A DNA stretch of 64,000 bases from the NCBI GenBank assembly GCA_001580565.1, contig LRBF01000057.1, positions 1 through 64,000 on the forward strand, written 5' to 3'. Origin of the DNA: Caballeronia megalochromosomata (GTDB lineage: Bacteria > Pseudomonadota > Gammaproteobacteria > Burkholderiales > Burkholderiaceae). Positions 10,025 to 18,822 of this stretch are shown piece by piece (the stretch's first letter is position 1; the number at the start of each line of letters is the position of its first letter). Below the pieces are notes generated by a model that saw nothing but the letters and a program-made list of their open reading frames with translations, had not been told where the DNA came from and searched no databases. The position numbers and the translations under genes are program-made.

Positions 10025-10079
10025 GGCTTTTTCGATGCTGGATCGAATGCCGTACGCGCCATTCGAACCCGACATCGAC

Positions 10080-10694
10080 ATGCCGACTCATCGCTTCGTT
10101 TATCTCGCGTCTCAAAGCCCGCGCCGTCAGGAGCTGCTGCGTCAGCTCGGCGTGCAGTACGAACTCCTCCTTCCCCGTCCCGATGAAGACGCCGAAGCGC
10201 TCGAAGCCGAGCTGCCGGGCGAATCCGCCGATGCCTATGTCGTGCGCGTGTGCGCGCTGAAAGCGCATGCGGCGCGCGCGCGGCTTGTCGCGGGCGGCCA
10301 CGCGAGCGCGCCCATTCTCGTCGCCGATACCACCGTGACCATCGACGGCCTGATCCTCGGCAAGCCGCAGCACGAAGAAGACGCCGTCGCGATGCTCGAA
10401 CGCCTCGCGGGCCGCGAGCATGAGGTGCTGACGGCGCTCGCCGTCGTCGATGCGGACGGCGCACTGCTCGAACCCGCGCTGTCGCGCTCGACAGTGCGCT
10501 TCGCGCGCGCGGATCGTGCTGCGCTGCAACGCTATGCGGCATCGGGCGAGCCGCTCGGCAAGGCGGGCGCATACGGCATACAGGGACGCGCTGCGGCGTT
10601 CATCGAGCGAATCGACGGGTCCTATTCGGGTATCATGGGTCTGCCCCTTTTCGAAACCGCAGCACTCTTGCGCGTGGCGCGCGTCGCATTCTAA
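10080..10694 (+). CDS. maf: Maf family nucleoside triphosphate pyrophosphatase
   Basis: A 204-residue Maf protein. These enzymes hydrolyse non-canonical or modified nucleotides and are linked to septum control. The signature [15 protein letters not shown] is near the N-terminus, and the catalytic region with ADTTVTIDG and the YGIQG motif are present. An earlier in-frame ATG at 10035 would add 15 residues. I prefer 10080 because the family starts close to the SxSPRR motif. It is followed by rng seven bases later. Confidence 0.92.
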   Translation: MPTHRFVYLASQSPRRQELLRQLGVQYELLLPRPDEDAEALEAELPGESADAYVVRVCALKAHAARARLVAGGHASAPILVADTTVTIDGLILGKPQHEEDAVAMLERLAGREHEVLTALAVVDADGALLEPALSRSTVRFARADRAALQRYAASGEPLGKAGAYGIQGRAAAFIERIDGSYSGIMGLPLFETAALLRVARVAF

Positions 10695-10701
10695 ACAGGC
10701 C

Positions 10702-12171
10702 ATGAACGAAGAAATCCTGATCAACGTCACACCGCAGGAAAGCCGCGTCGCACTGGTTCAGCAAGGCGCCGTTCAGGAACTTCACGTCGAGCGCACGCTT
10801 TCGCGCGGACGCGTCGGCAATGTCTATCTCGGGCGCGTCGTGCGCGTGCTGCCGGGCATGCAGTCCGCATTCATCGATATCGGCCTCGAGCGCGCCGCGT
10901 TTCTCCATGTCGCCGATATCTGGCATCCCCGCATCGCGGGCGAGCCGCATTCGTCGGCGCCGCATGTGCCGATCGAGAAGATCGTCTTCGAAGGACAATC
11001 GCTGATGGTGCAGGTCGTGAAGGATCCGATCGGCACGAAAGGCGCGCGGCTGTCGACGCAAGTGAGCATCGCGGGGCGCACGCTCGTGTATCTGCCGCAG
11101 GAGCCGCATATCGGCATCTCGCAGAAGATCGAGAGCGAGGCGGAACGCGAGGCCGTGCGCGCGCGGCTGACCGCCGTGCTGCCCGCCGACGAGAAAGGCG
11201 GCTACATCGTGCGGACCATCGCTGAAGACGCGACGAGCGAAGAGCTCGCCGCCGATGTCGCGTACCTGCGCAAGACCTGGGCGACGATCGTGGCTCAGGC
11301 GCAGCGCGTGCCGCCCACGACCCTGCTCTATCAGGATCTGAACCTCGCGCAACGTGTGCTGCGCGACTTCGTCAACGACGAGACCACGCGCATACAAGTG
11401 GATTCGCGCGAGACGTATCAGATGCTCGCCGACTTCGCGGCGGAGTTCACGCCGGCGGTCGCGTCGCGCCTGCATCACTACACCGGCGAGCGTCCGCTCT
11501 TCGATCTGTACAACATAGAGGCGGAGATTCAGCGTGCGCTGTCGCGGCGCGTCGACCTCAAGTCGGGCGGTTACCTGATGATCGACCAGACCGAGGCGAT
11601 GACGACCATCGACGTCAATACGGGCGGCTATGTCGGCGCGCGCAATTTCGACGACACGATCTTCAAGACCAATCTCGAAGCGGCGCATACGATCGCGCGG
11701 CAACTGCGGCTGAGGAACCTCGGCGGGATCATCATCATCGACTTCATCGACATGGAGAATGTCGAGCACCGGGATCAGGTGCTGGGGGAATTGAAGAAGG
11801 CGCTGTCGCGGGACCGGACGCGCGTGACGGTGAATGGCTTCTCGCAGCTCGGGCTCGTGGAGATGACGAGAAAGCGCACGCGTGAGTCACTGGCTCATGT
11901 GTTGTGCGAACCGTGCCCGATATGCGAGGGCAAGGGTCAGGTGAAGACGCCGCGCACGGTGTGCTATGACGTGCTGCGTGAAATCATGCGCGAGTCGCGG
12001 CAGTTCAATCCGCGCGAGTTCCGGGTCGTGGCTTCGCAGCAGGTCATCGATCTCTTTCTCGAGGAAGAGTCACAGCATCTGGCGATGCTGATGGATTTCA
12101 TCGGGAAACCGGTTTCGTTGCAGGTGGAGAGTAATCTTAGTCAGGAACAGTACGATATTGTGCTGATGTGA
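10702..12171 (+). CDS. rng: Ribonuclease G
   Basis: A 489-residue member of the RNase E/G family, which processes 16S rRNA 5' ends and takes part in mRNA turnover. It has an S1-like RNA-binding region (about 35-125), catalytic aspartates in TTIDVNTGG and IIIIDFIDM, and the zinc-link CPICEGKG region. The short length without an RNase E-style scaffold tail marks it as RNase G. It ends the hemF-rng series. Accessory DNA begins within about 30 bp of its stop codon. Confidence 0.95.
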   Translation: MNEEILINVTPQESRVALVQQGAVQELHVERTLSRGRVGNVYLGRVVRVLPGMQSAFIDIGLERAAFLHVADIWHPRIAGEPHSSAPHVPIEKIVFEGQSLMVQVVKDPIGTKGARLSTQVSIAGRTLVYLPQEPHIGISQKIESEAEREAVRARLTAVLPADEKGGYIVRTIAEDATSEELAADVAYLRKTWATIVAQAQRVPPTTLLYQDLNLAQRVLRDFVNDETTRIQVDSRETYQMLADFAAEFTPAVASRLHHYTGERPLFDLYNIEAEIQRALSRRVDLKSGGYLMIDQTEAMTTIDVNTGGYVGARNFDDTIFKTNLEAAHTIARQLRLRNLGGIIIIDFIDMENVEHRDQVLGELKKALSRDRTRVTVNGFSQLGLVEMTRKRTRESLAHVLCEPCPICEGKGQVKTPRTVCYDVLREIMRESRQFNPREFRVVASQQVIDLFLEEESQHLAMLMDFIGKPVSLQVESNLSQEQYDIVLM

Positions 12172-12501
12172 GGAATTCACTGGGCGAGCGTATCGCTGTA
12201 GGAAGAATGCGAGCGTGTCTGCCTTCCTGTCCGTAATACGTTCGCCGGTGGCAAGGATCCTACAGGCGCGCTCATACTTCGCGTCATCCGGTGAGATGAC
12301 ATGACTCCCAAAAGCGATATTCAGCAAACCGAGACGATCAACCGCTACACACGTCGCGCCATTGAAGGTCACCACTGCGCGCCGGCTTCCGAGGTACAGC
12401 CCGAGCGCGAGCGTTCGAGGTTCGACGTTCGGGCCGATGGTCAAGGTGTCCAAATACCAGTCGTGGAAGTAACCCCACGTCTGCAAAGCCTCGTCTTTCA
12501 T
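12172..12501 (-). pseudogene. Truncated hypothetical protein, probable immunity-gene remnant
   Basis: The ATG at 12501 opens a frame whose first roughly 100 residues look like real protein (WGYFHDWYLDTLTIGPN, LGLYLGSRRAVVTFNG, LGLLNIAFGSHVI). Near 12200 the character changes, and the frame then runs antisense into the last 100 bases of rng (to 12070). That tail cannot be original, so the gene has probably lost its 3' end where foreign DNA joins rng. I recall similar small proteins from Burkholderia near toxin genes, but cannot name a family. The coordinates given exclude the part inside rng. Confidence 0.6.
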
Positions 12502-12779
12502 CTCGAGCTAATACCAAGGAAGGAGGGAAACAGGTGCGCCGTGCCCGGCATGCTACGAGCGACATCTACAACGCCGAGCATGCGCGCGACGACGAAACGC
12601 GCCGGGCATCGCCCGACAGCATGAAGGGCGGCCGCGCTGATCGGCACAGCTTGCGATAACGGGCCGAAGTTGCCTGTTGAGGTTAGATCATGCAAATCGT
12701 CAAACAGCGGGAAATGGAGAAGTTGCGAAGGTTCTGGACGGCGACAGTTCGTACGACACCGCGCCGCTTTCCGCTCGGC
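12502..12779. other. Island spacer with a possible gene fragment
   Basis: No complete gene is visible. A plus-strand ATG at 12690 has a good ribosome binding site (GAGGT, seven bases upstream). It opens a frame starting MQIVKQREMEKLRRFW, which after about 30 codons runs antisense into the DUF4279 gene. This may be the stump of a gene cut by the insertion. Evidence is weak. Confidence 0.3.
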
Positions 12780-13196
12780 CTATCGGTACTCGTCAATCTC
12801 GATGGTCCCGCCCAGCGATTCCATCGTGGTGCGAATGTCGTCGGGGACGTCCGGCACGCGGTCGCCTGATTCGTTATCCCAATAGCACCAGAATCGCACC
12901 TTCACTCCTTTGCGCTCCAGCAGGTCCCGAAGCCCCGGCCGCAGCAGGTTCAGGCGCTCGACGAAATGGCGCAGGTGGGGTTCGAGATGATCGCTCTGAA
13001 CGCGATTCTTGCTTCTAACGCCCCATAGGCCTACGCGGCCCGGCGTGCGGCTCGGGCGACCAGAAGGCGTAGTAAAGTACTCGCCTTTGACAATCGCGGT
13101 GTCCGGTTCAACGCCAAAATAGTCGGTCCAGAACTCGGGCGTCACGGCGTCGCCTGTTACATGAAACGTCGCGTGCGCGCGTTGATGTTCATTCAT
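12780..13196 (-). CDS. DUF4279-like protein, candidate immunity protein
   Basis: A 138-residue soluble protein. The pattern AHATFHVTGDAVTPEFWTDY, a following kGe-type segment (VKGEYFTT) and GLWGVRSKN fit the DUF4279 family as I remember it. It lies directly behind the toxin-like gene. The ATG at 13196 has AGGA nine bases upstream. An alternative ATG at 13214 overlaps the toxin stop codon as ATGA. Either way the two genes are translationally close, the usual arrangement for a toxin and its immunity protein. DUF4279 has no fixed function, so the immunity role is inferred from position. Confidence 0.75.
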   Translation of the reverse strand: MNEHQRAHATFHVTGDAVTPEFWTDYFGVEPDTAIVKGEYFTTPSGRPSRTPGRVGLWGVRSKNRVQSDHLEPHLRHFVERLNLLRPGLRDLLERKGVKVRFWCYWDNESGDRVPDVPDDIRTTMESLGGTIEIDEYR

Positions 13197-13210
13197 CAAA
13201 GATCGTCCTG

Positions 13211-14152
13211 TCATTCGGCCCAGTCGTGAAAGTTGGCGACAAAATTGCCATTGAAGTAGACGTCGCCGTTGTCATGCCAAATGACGTTATCGGCGGGGCC
13301 AAGGCCATTGTCGGGTTTGAAGTTGTGAAGAATATCGCCGAACCTTATCTGGTCGTACCCCAGCATCTTTGCAGCGTACCTCGGATTATTCGTGCTGGCC
13401 GCGAGATCCAACACACTGCCGCTCAGATCGTCGGGCACGTACTCGAACGGCTGCGCGTCACCAAGCGAAGAGGCGTCGCCATCTGAACTCCCAAAGCCCT
13501 TCGCAAACGGTACAGGCGAGTCATCAGGATCGCTTTCCAAGCCGCTGAGGATTTCGCTGCCTGCAGCCCTCGCGACGCCGAGCCAGTCGAAGCCGCCGCC
13601 GGCCCCGCGCGCCGCAATCACTCGGGCACCCTGCGTCGCTGGATCGGATGGACCCGACAAAGTCGGCTCTCCGCCTGGCGCGCCTGACAGCGACGACATT
13701 TCCGCGCTCGAGGCGCTGCCAAGCAGCCCGCTGGAGAACGAGGGCGGCACAGCGCTCGCCGGAGCCATGTATCCACCGCTGAATTCCTCTGTGCGATCGA
13801 TGACGGGGATAATCAAATCGTCATCTACAGCCTCTTTGATCAGCGCTTCGAGTCTGTCGTGGTGCAGATCCGCCCGGCCGTGAATCAACTCGCACTCTTT
13901 GGCGAACTCGCGTAGTCGTTGCAGTTCTTCCAAGCCGATCTTCCCGGCTAATCCGCCAGCCAACGGACTTAGCCACAGCCATTCAAGGAAGTCCTCTTTA
14001 TCCCGCTCGCGTTGCTCGCGCCGTTCGTTCTCGGACAGCGCCATGAATGCGGGGCGGCTCTGGTATTCATCCTGGTAGCTGAATTGCTCGTACAGGGTGC
14101 AGCGTCGTTCTGTGCACTCTTCCAACTCTACGCTCTGCATCCACCGCCCCAT
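13211..14152 (-). CDS. Modular toxin-like protein with variable C-terminal tip
   Basis: A 313-residue protein without signal peptide or membrane segment. Residues 1-125 form a compact charged region (WMQSVELEECTERRCTLYEQF, ERDKEDFLEWLWLSPLAGGLAGKIGL). Residues 126-245 are a Gly/Ser/Ala/Pro-rich linker. Residues 250-313 are a short dense tip (KMLGYDQIRFGDILHNFK, DNVIWHDNGDVYFNGN, ANFHDWAE) with His276, His293 and His309. This head-linker-tip build, with a small downstream partner gene, is how polymorphic toxins are organised. I recall related heads in Burkholderia. No T6SS, Rhs, VgrG or PAAR genes are in the window. The ATG at 14152 is preferred; a TTG at 14173 is possible. Enzymatic activity is not assignable from sequence alone. 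Confidence 0.7.
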   Translation of the reverse strand: MGRWMQSVELEECTERRCTLYEQFSYQDEYQSRPAFMALSENERREQRERDKEDFLEWLWLSPLAGGLAGKIGLEELQRLREFAKECELIHGRADLHHDRLEALIKEAVDDDLIIPVIDRTEEFSGGYMAPASAVPPSFSSGLLGSASSAEMSSLSGAPGGEPTLSGPSDPATQGARVIAARGAGGGFDWLGVARAAGSEILSGLESDPDDSPVPFAKGFGSSDGDASSLGDAQPFEYVPDDLSGSVLDLAASTNNPRYAAKMLGYDQIRFGDILHNFKPDNGLGPADNVIWHDNGDVYFNGNFVANFHDWAE

Positions 14153-14353
14153 TGTGGTGGCCCTGCGCGCCAAACTTCACAAGCATGATTCCTCGTGTCG
14201 TGTTGAAGATCGAGATTAATAGCATAACGAAGTATATGAGCGCTTCGCATGTGCGGGCGATTTGAACACGCATTACATCGTATTGAAATGATGACGCCGG
14301 TGCGAAGTTTGCGTCGCCCGGCATGCCTTCTCGTCTCCGAACCGCGTCTTTCG

Positions 14354-14578
14354 TCAACGCGTGGCAACGATCAGCCGCCAACGAATGGCTTCCCTGCTGG
14401 GATGCTGATGATGGTTTTGCGGCGGCAGCGGATGACCAGACGTGGACACGACACTCTGACCACACGCCTCGCATCGGTAGATTCCTGAATGCGGCGTCAC
14501 TTGTCCAGGTTCGGCAACTGCGTCGAACGCTGCGTGGTCGATTTGCTCGATAAAGCGGGGATATTTGTAGTAGGCCAT
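14354..14578 (-). CDS. Small CxxC protein (zinc-ribbon-like)
   Basis: A 74-residue protein starting MAYYKYPRFIEQIDHAAFD. It has one CxxC pair in IYRCEACGQ, a His-rich PLPPQNHHQH segment and a C-terminal RWRLIVAT. I recall close relatives in Burkholderia genomes annotated as 'protein L' or zinc-ribbon proteins, with unknown function. The Cys pair and histidines suggest metal binding (inference). GAGG lies 13 bases before the ATG. It faces the same way as the toxin-like gene, about 200 bp upstream of it. A longer frame upstream to 14764 is not supported. Confidence 0.7.
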   Translation of the reverse strand: MAYYKYPRFIEQIDHAAFDAVAEPGQVTPHSGIYRCEACGQSVVSTSGHPLPPQNHHQHPSREAIRWRLIVATR

Positions 14579-14640
14579 CGGAATGGTCCGCCTCGGTTTC
14601 AGAGGGGACATGATCCCGTTTGGCGCAACGTGCGTGAACA

Positions 14641-14675
14641 AGGAATTTCTTATATTTTCACACAGAGAAATTCCT
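14641..14675. repeat. Inverted repeat at the island's msbA side
   Basis: AGGAATTTCT (14641-14650) and AGAAATTCCT (14666-14675) are perfect inverted copies around an AT-rich 15-base centre containing TATAT. It lies between the small CxxC gene and the msbA stop codon. It could be an operator, a weak terminator or a junction scar; nothing decides between these. Confidence 0.5.
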
Positions 14676-14690
14676 CGCCCGGTCCACCCC

Positions 14691-16475
14691 TCACGCCGCC
14701 TGCTGCTGATACTGAATCCGATGCAAATGCGCATACAGGCCATTCTTGCGCAACAGTTCTGCATGACTGCCCTGCTCCGCGATCTTCCCCGCCTCCATCA
14801 CGAGGATGCGGTCCGCGCGCTCGATCGTCGACAGCCGGTGCGCGATGACGAGTGTCGTGCGTCCCTTCATCAGCGTTTCGAGCGCCGACTGCACGTGCCG
14901 CTCCGATTCCGAATCCAGCGCTGAAGTCGCTTCGTCGAGAATCAGGATCGGCGCGTCTTTATAGATCGCGCGCGCGATCGCAAGACGCTGGCGCTGCCCG
15001 CCCGACAGCCGCATGCCATTGCCGCCGACGAGCGTATCCATTCCATCCGGCAGCGACGCCACCACCTCCGACAGATTCGCCGCGGCGAGCGCCGACATCA
15101 CACGCTCGCGATCCGGCGTCTGACCATACGCGACGTTCGCCGCGATCGTATCGTTGAAGAGCACGACGTCCTGGCTGACCATCGCGAGCTGACCGCGCAG
15201 ATCGTGCAGGTCGTACTCGCTGATCGGCACGCCATCGACGAGCACCTGACCATCGCGCGGATCGAAAAAGCGCGGCAGCAAATTCACGAGCGTCGTCTTG
15301 CCGCTGCCCGACGGGCCCGCAAGCGCCACCATCTCGCCCGGCGCAACCTTGAACGACACATGGTCGAGCGTCGGCCGGTCGACGGAGCCGTAGCTGAACA
15401 TCACGTCGCGGAATTCGACCTCGCCGCGCGCGCGCGGCAGACGCCGCCCGCCGCCCTCGGGCTCGGACGGCTCGTCGATGAGGCCGAAGATCAGCTCAGC
15501 CGCCGTCATGCCGCGCTGCAGGGGCTGGTTGATGTCGATCAGATGCTTGAGCGGCGAGATCACGAGCAGCATCGACGTGACGAACGCGACGAAACCGCCG
15601 ACCGTCGTCTGATCGTTCGCGGACTGCACGACCGCGATCGTGATGACGATGGCGAGCGCGATCGACGCGAGGAACTGCGTGAGCGGCTGCGCGAGGCCGC
15701 CCGACACCTGCATGCGCATCGAGTAGCCGCGCAGGCGATGACTCATCTCCGTGAAGCGCCCGGTCTCGTACGGCTCGCCGTTATGCACCTTCACGACCTT
15801 GTAGCCGCCGACCGTCTCCTCGACGATATACGACAGCTCGTTGGTCAGCGTCTGATGCTCGCGATTCAGGCGCCGCAGCCGCCGGTTGATCTTGCTGACG
15901 AGCCAGCCGATCGCCGGAAGGATCACCGCGACGATCAGCGTGAGACGCCAGTTGAGAATGAACAGATAACCGAGCAGGAACACGACCGTGAGCGAATCGC
16001 GCACGAGCGTGACGACCACGCTCGACAGCACGCTCAGGATCTGGTTGACCTCGAAGACGATCGCGTTGATGACCGTGCTCGCCGTCTCGCGCTGAAAGAA
16101 ACCGGCGCTCGTGTGGATCATGCGATGGAACATCTCGAGCCGCAGTTGCAGCAGGATCTTGTTCGTCACGTATGAAAGGAAATAGCCGGACGCGTATTGC
16201 GCCGAGCCGCGCACGAGCGCCAGGCCGATGACCGCCGCCGGCACGAGCCATTTCGCGTGATCGCTGCTCTTCGAGCCGAAGCCGTGGTCGAGCAGCGGCT
16301 TGAGCAGCATCGGGATGCCCGCCTCGGTCGCGGCGACGATACCCATCGTCAGCAGGCCGAGAAGAACCATGCCCATCAGTGGACGGATGTACGGCCATAG
16401 GCGTCTCATGACGGCCGTGGGCGAGCTGCTTTCCTCGCCGCCGATCGGTTTGCGCAATGTCTGCTTCTCGTTCAA
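14691..16475 (-). CDS. msbA: Lipid A export permease/ATPase MsbA
   Basis: A 594-residue half-size ABC exporter that flips lipid A-core across the inner membrane. Six membrane helices lie in the first 330 or so residues. The nucleotide-binding domain has Walker [10 protein letters not shown], signature [14 protein letters not shown], Walker [13 protein letters not shown] and an H-loop in VIAHRLST. The start is TTG at 16475 with AGGAAAG just upstream, and no in-frame ATG is better placed. A good promoter lies at 16553-16580. The neighbouring glycosyltransferases support a role in lipopolysaccharide assembly. Confidence 0.95.
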   Translation of the reverse strand: MNEKQTLRKPIGGEESSSPTAVMRRLWPYIRPLMGMVLLGLLTMGIVAATEAGIPMLLKPLLDHGFGSKSSDHAKWLVPAAVIGLALVRGSAQYASGYFLSYVTNKILLQLRLEMFHRMIHTSAGFFQRETASTVINAIVFEVNQILSVLSSVVVTLVRDSLTVVFLLGYLFILNWRLTLIVAVILPAIGWLVSKINRRLRRLNREHQTLTNELSYIVEETVGGYKVVKVHNGEPYETGRFTEMSHRLRGYSMRMQVSGGLAQPLTQFLASIALAIVITIAVVQSANDQTTVGGFVAFVTSMLLVISPLKHLIDINQPLQRGMTAAELIFGLIDEPSEPEGGGRRLPRARGEVEFRDVMFSYGSVDRPTLDHVSFKVAPGEMVALAGPSGSGKTTLVNLLPRFFDPRDGQVLVDGVPISEYDLHDLRGQLAMVSQDVVLFNDTIAANVAYGQTPDRERVMSALAAANLSEVVASLPDGMDTLVGGNGMRLSGGQRQRLAIARAIYKDAPILILDEATSALDSESERHVQSALETLMKGRTTLVIAHRLSTIERADRILVMEAGKIAEQGSHAELLRKNGLYAHLHRIQYQQQAA

Positions 16476-16552
16476 ATCTTTCCTCGGTGTTCGGTTTGCA
16501 TGGCAGTGCGCCGGGTCGATTCGCGGTGCGGATCAGCACACGAGAATCCGCC

Positions 16553-16580
16553 ATTCTAATCCTGTGGGAGTCGCTGTCGA
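16553..16580 (-). promoter_or_regulatory. Sigma70-type promoter of msbA
   Basis: Read on the minus strand, TCGACA (16580-16575), a 16-base spacer and TAGAAT (16558-16553) match the -35 and -10 consensus at five of six positions each. It lies between the stop of the glycosyltransferase gene and the msbA start, so msbA can be transcribed independently. Confidence 0.6.
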
Positions 16581-16637
16581 CGGAACGTGCGTACGGCGTC
16601 TAATGTCGCGCTTGCGCAAACAGCGGCGAGCGCAATG

Positions 16638-17774
16638 TCATGGGCCTTCCGTCAACATCTGCTCGAGTGCCCGGCTCACCGCGTCGAGGGAGATGAGGCC
16701 CATGCATTCCGCGTGGTCGCCGCGCCACGCCACACATGTCGTTTCGTTGCGATCGCAGCGGCGGGCCCACGACACGTGCCGCCGAAAAATGTCCGGCTCG
16801 TCGCGGCACGGCATGTCGGCGATGGTAACCGGCCTGAAGCGCGCATCGCGCCAGAATTCGCCCGCGCCATGGATCATCGCGTTGCCGGGTCCGAAGAGCG
16901 TCACCGTCGGCACGCCCACCATGCGTCCCAGATGCGCGACGCCCGTGTCCGGGCAGACGACCGCCCGCGCATGCGCGAACAGATACCAGAGCTCTCCGAG
17001 CCCCACGCGGCCAGCAAAGCTCGGATGCCGCGTGTCAGGGTCGATTTCGCGTACCAGATCGGCTTCGCTCGGACCGCCGCTCCACACCGGCGTATAGCCG
17101 AGCGCCTCGATGCGCTGGGCGAGCGCGCGCCAGCGATCGTGCGGCCAGCGTTTGACCGACGTGCTCGCGCCCGGATGCAGCACCACATAGGGTTTCGCGA
17201 GCGAAGCGGCGTCCGCCTGAGAGAGCGGCGCGGCCGCCGGGGCCGGCCAGTCGCTCGGGCGATAATGCCCGGGCGGCGGCCCGTCGATCAGCGTCGCGGC
17301 GATGTCGGCCCATGCGGCGGGTTCCGGCGGATAAGGATGCGACTCGTCGAGCGGCCAGTTCTTCCATGCGGGTGTGTCGTCGCCGTGGCCGATGATCCAC
17401 CGGCACTTCGAGGCGATCGCGAGCCATGCGTGACGGTTGTCGCCGACGACGATGCCGAGATCGTACGGGCCCGATTTCAGCACGGCCGAGACGCTCGCCG
17501 CGTCGCGCGGATCGAAGGGCAGCGCCTCTGCGCCGTAGGGCCGTCCCACATAGAGCGGCACGATCGCCTTCGGGCACGTGAGCGCGATACGGGCGTGCGG
17601 ATAGCGCATGCGCAGTTTGGCGACGAGCGGCGTCAGCAGCAAGGTATCGCCGAGCAGCAGGTGATGCGCGATCAGGATGCTCGACACGTCGGTCGGCTTG
17701 TGGCGAAACGCCTTGAACGCAAGCTTGGGTATCGCTCGGGCAATGATGCGTATGCGCCCGGAGAGTCGGCTCAT
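16638..17774 (-). CDS. Glycosyltransferase family 9 (heptosyltransferase-like)
   Basis: A 378-residue GT-B fold protein of the LPS heptosyltransferase family. Near the N-terminus ILIAHHLLLGDTLLLTPLVAKLR matches the acceptor-side motif. The C-terminal domain has VVLHPGAS and VCPDTGVAHLGRMVGVPTVTLFGP, the nucleotide-sugar binding signature. It probably adds a sugar to the LPS core, but the donor and acceptor cannot be read from sequence. It sits upstream of msbA on the same strand and is divergent from a family 2 glycosyltransferase. Confidence 0.88.
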   Translation of the reverse strand: MSRLSGRIRIIARAIPKLAFKAFRHKPTDVSSILIAHHLLLGDTLLLTPLVAKLRMRYPHARIALTCPKAIVPLYVGRPYGAEALPFDPRDAASVSAVLKSGPYDLGIVVGDNRHAWLAIASKCRWIIGHGDDTPAWKNWPLDESHPYPPEPAAWADIAATLIDGPPPGHYRPSDWPAPAAAPLSQADAASLAKPYVVLHPGASTSVKRWPHDRWRALAQRIEALGYTPVWSGGPSEADLVREIDPDTRHPSFAGRVGLGELWYLFAHARAVVCPDTGVAHLGRMVGVPTVTLFGPGNAMIHGAGEFWRDARFRPVTIADMPCRDEPDIFRRHVSWARRCDRNETTCVAWRGDHAECMGLISLDAVSRALEQMLTEGP

Positions 17775-17950
17775 AGAATCGGAAACAGGCGGAGTTCGTC
17801 AGGCCACAGTGTTTTCTTGGACATGGATGCGGCTCGCCACGGGAAAATCGGTCCTTGAGACGGATGTGATCGGGAACCGGACGCCGCCTCGATCGATCTT
17901 TTGCTACGCGCTCCCGTCAGGCACACTATCGGCCTGATTCCACCCCGACA

Positions 17951-17977
17951 GCAAAAAGAGGCCCGCGGCCTCTTTAC
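17951..17977 (-). terminator. Minus-strand rho-independent terminator
   Basis: AAAGAGGCC (17955-17963) pairs with GGCCTCTTT (17967-17975) around a three-base loop. On the minus strand it is followed by a T-run (17957-17953). It lies upstream of the family 9 glycosyltransferase gene, not downstream of any gene, so it must end a short leader or an independent RNA. Confidence 0.7.
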
Positions 17978-18018
17978 GCCTGGTCCGGACATGGCCGAAT
18001 GCCACGCCCAACCAGTAT
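17951..18018 (-). ncRNA. Candidate short terminated RNA or leader
   Basis: A perfect -10 hexamer TATAAT is read on the minus strand at 18030-18025, though without a good -35. Initiation about seven bases later would give an RNA of roughly 68 bases ending at the terminator hairpin at 17955-17975. No open frame with a ribosome binding site is contained in it. It may be a small RNA or an attenuator for the glycosyltransferase gene starting at 17774. The same AT-rich spot could also serve the divergent gene at 18056. Confidence 0.35.
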
Positions 18019-18055
18019 TCAATAATTATACCAACACGCACGCCGGTCACGCTCC

Positions 18056-18817
18056 ATGTCCCGCCCAACGCTCGGCATCGCCATCATCACCTACAACGCG
18101 GCCGCGCGGCTCGCGCAGTGCCTCGAGGCCGTTTCCTTCGCCGACGAGATCGTCGTCATCGACGGCGGCAGCACCGACGCCACCGTGGGCATCGCGCAGG
18201 CGCATCTGGCGCGCGTGATCGAGGCACGCGACTGGCCGGGCTTCGGCCCGCAAAAAAACCGCGCGCTCGACGCCCTTTCGACAGACTGGGTGCTCTCCAT
18301 CGACGCCGACGAGATCGTGTCGCCGGAACTGGCGGCTGCGATCCGCGCGGCGATCACCGATCCCCAGGCGGACGTCTACGCGGTCGATCGCCTGTCGAGC
18401 TTTTGCGGCGTGTGGGTGAAGCACAGCGGCTGGTATCCCGATTGGATCCCGCGGCTCTTCCGGCGCGGCACGGCGCGCTTCTCGCCCGATCTCGTGCACG
18501 AGCGGCTCGTGCTGTCGACAGGCAAGCCGGTCGTGCGCCTCTCCGGAAAGCTGATGCACTACTCCTACGAGGATTTCGAAGCCGTGCTGCGCAAGCTGGA
18601 TGCCTATTCGACGGCGGGCGCGCAGCAACGTTACGCGGCCGGTAAGCGAGGCAGCTTCGGCATCGCGCTCACGCGCGGCGCGTGGGCATTCGTGCGGACT
18701 TATGTGTTGCGACGCGGATTTCTGGACGGTAAAGCCGGCTTCATGATCGCGGTATTCAACGCGCAGACGGTCTATTACCGGTTTCTGAAGCTGGCGCACC
18801 TGAACGAAGTGCGCTGA
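18056..18817 (+). CDS. Glycosyltransferase family 2 (WaaE/KdtX-like)
   Basis: A 253-residue GT-A enzyme. It has the N-terminal nucleotide-sugar fold with ITYNAAARLAQCLEAV, VVIDGGSTDAT and the metal-binding DADE motif, then a family-typical region with SGWYPDWIPRLFRRG and HERLV. It resembles WaaE/KdtX, which adds glucose to the inner LPS core; the exact sugar is not certain. It ends five bases from the convergent glycosyltransferase gene. Three transferases and msbA within 5 kb form an LPS assembly block. Confidence 0.88.
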   Translation: MSRPTLGIAIITYNAAARLAQCLEAVSFADEIVVIDGGSTDATVGIAQAHLARVIEARDWPGFGPQKNRALDALSTDWVLSIDADEIVSPELAAAIRAAITDPQADVYAVDRLSSFCGVWVKHSGWYPDWIPRLFRRGTARFSPDLVHERLVLSTGKPVVRLSGKLMHYSYEDFEAVLRKLDAYSTAGAQQRYAAGKRGSFGIALTRGAWAFVRTYVLRRGFLDGKAGFMIAVFNAQTVYYRFLKLAHLNEVR

Positions 18818-18822
18818 GCGTC

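Noticed and set aside
14067-14474. Minus-strand frame across the gap upstream of the toxin-like gene
   Set aside because: It overlaps the toxin and CxxC genes in another frame and has no domain or ribosome binding site. A frameshifted toxin N-terminus was considered, but the toxin gene has its own usable ATG.
17771-18022. Minus-strand frame of 83 codons over the terminator upstream of a glycosyltransferase gene
   Set aside because: It begins with TTG without a ribosome binding site and passes through a strong terminator hairpin.
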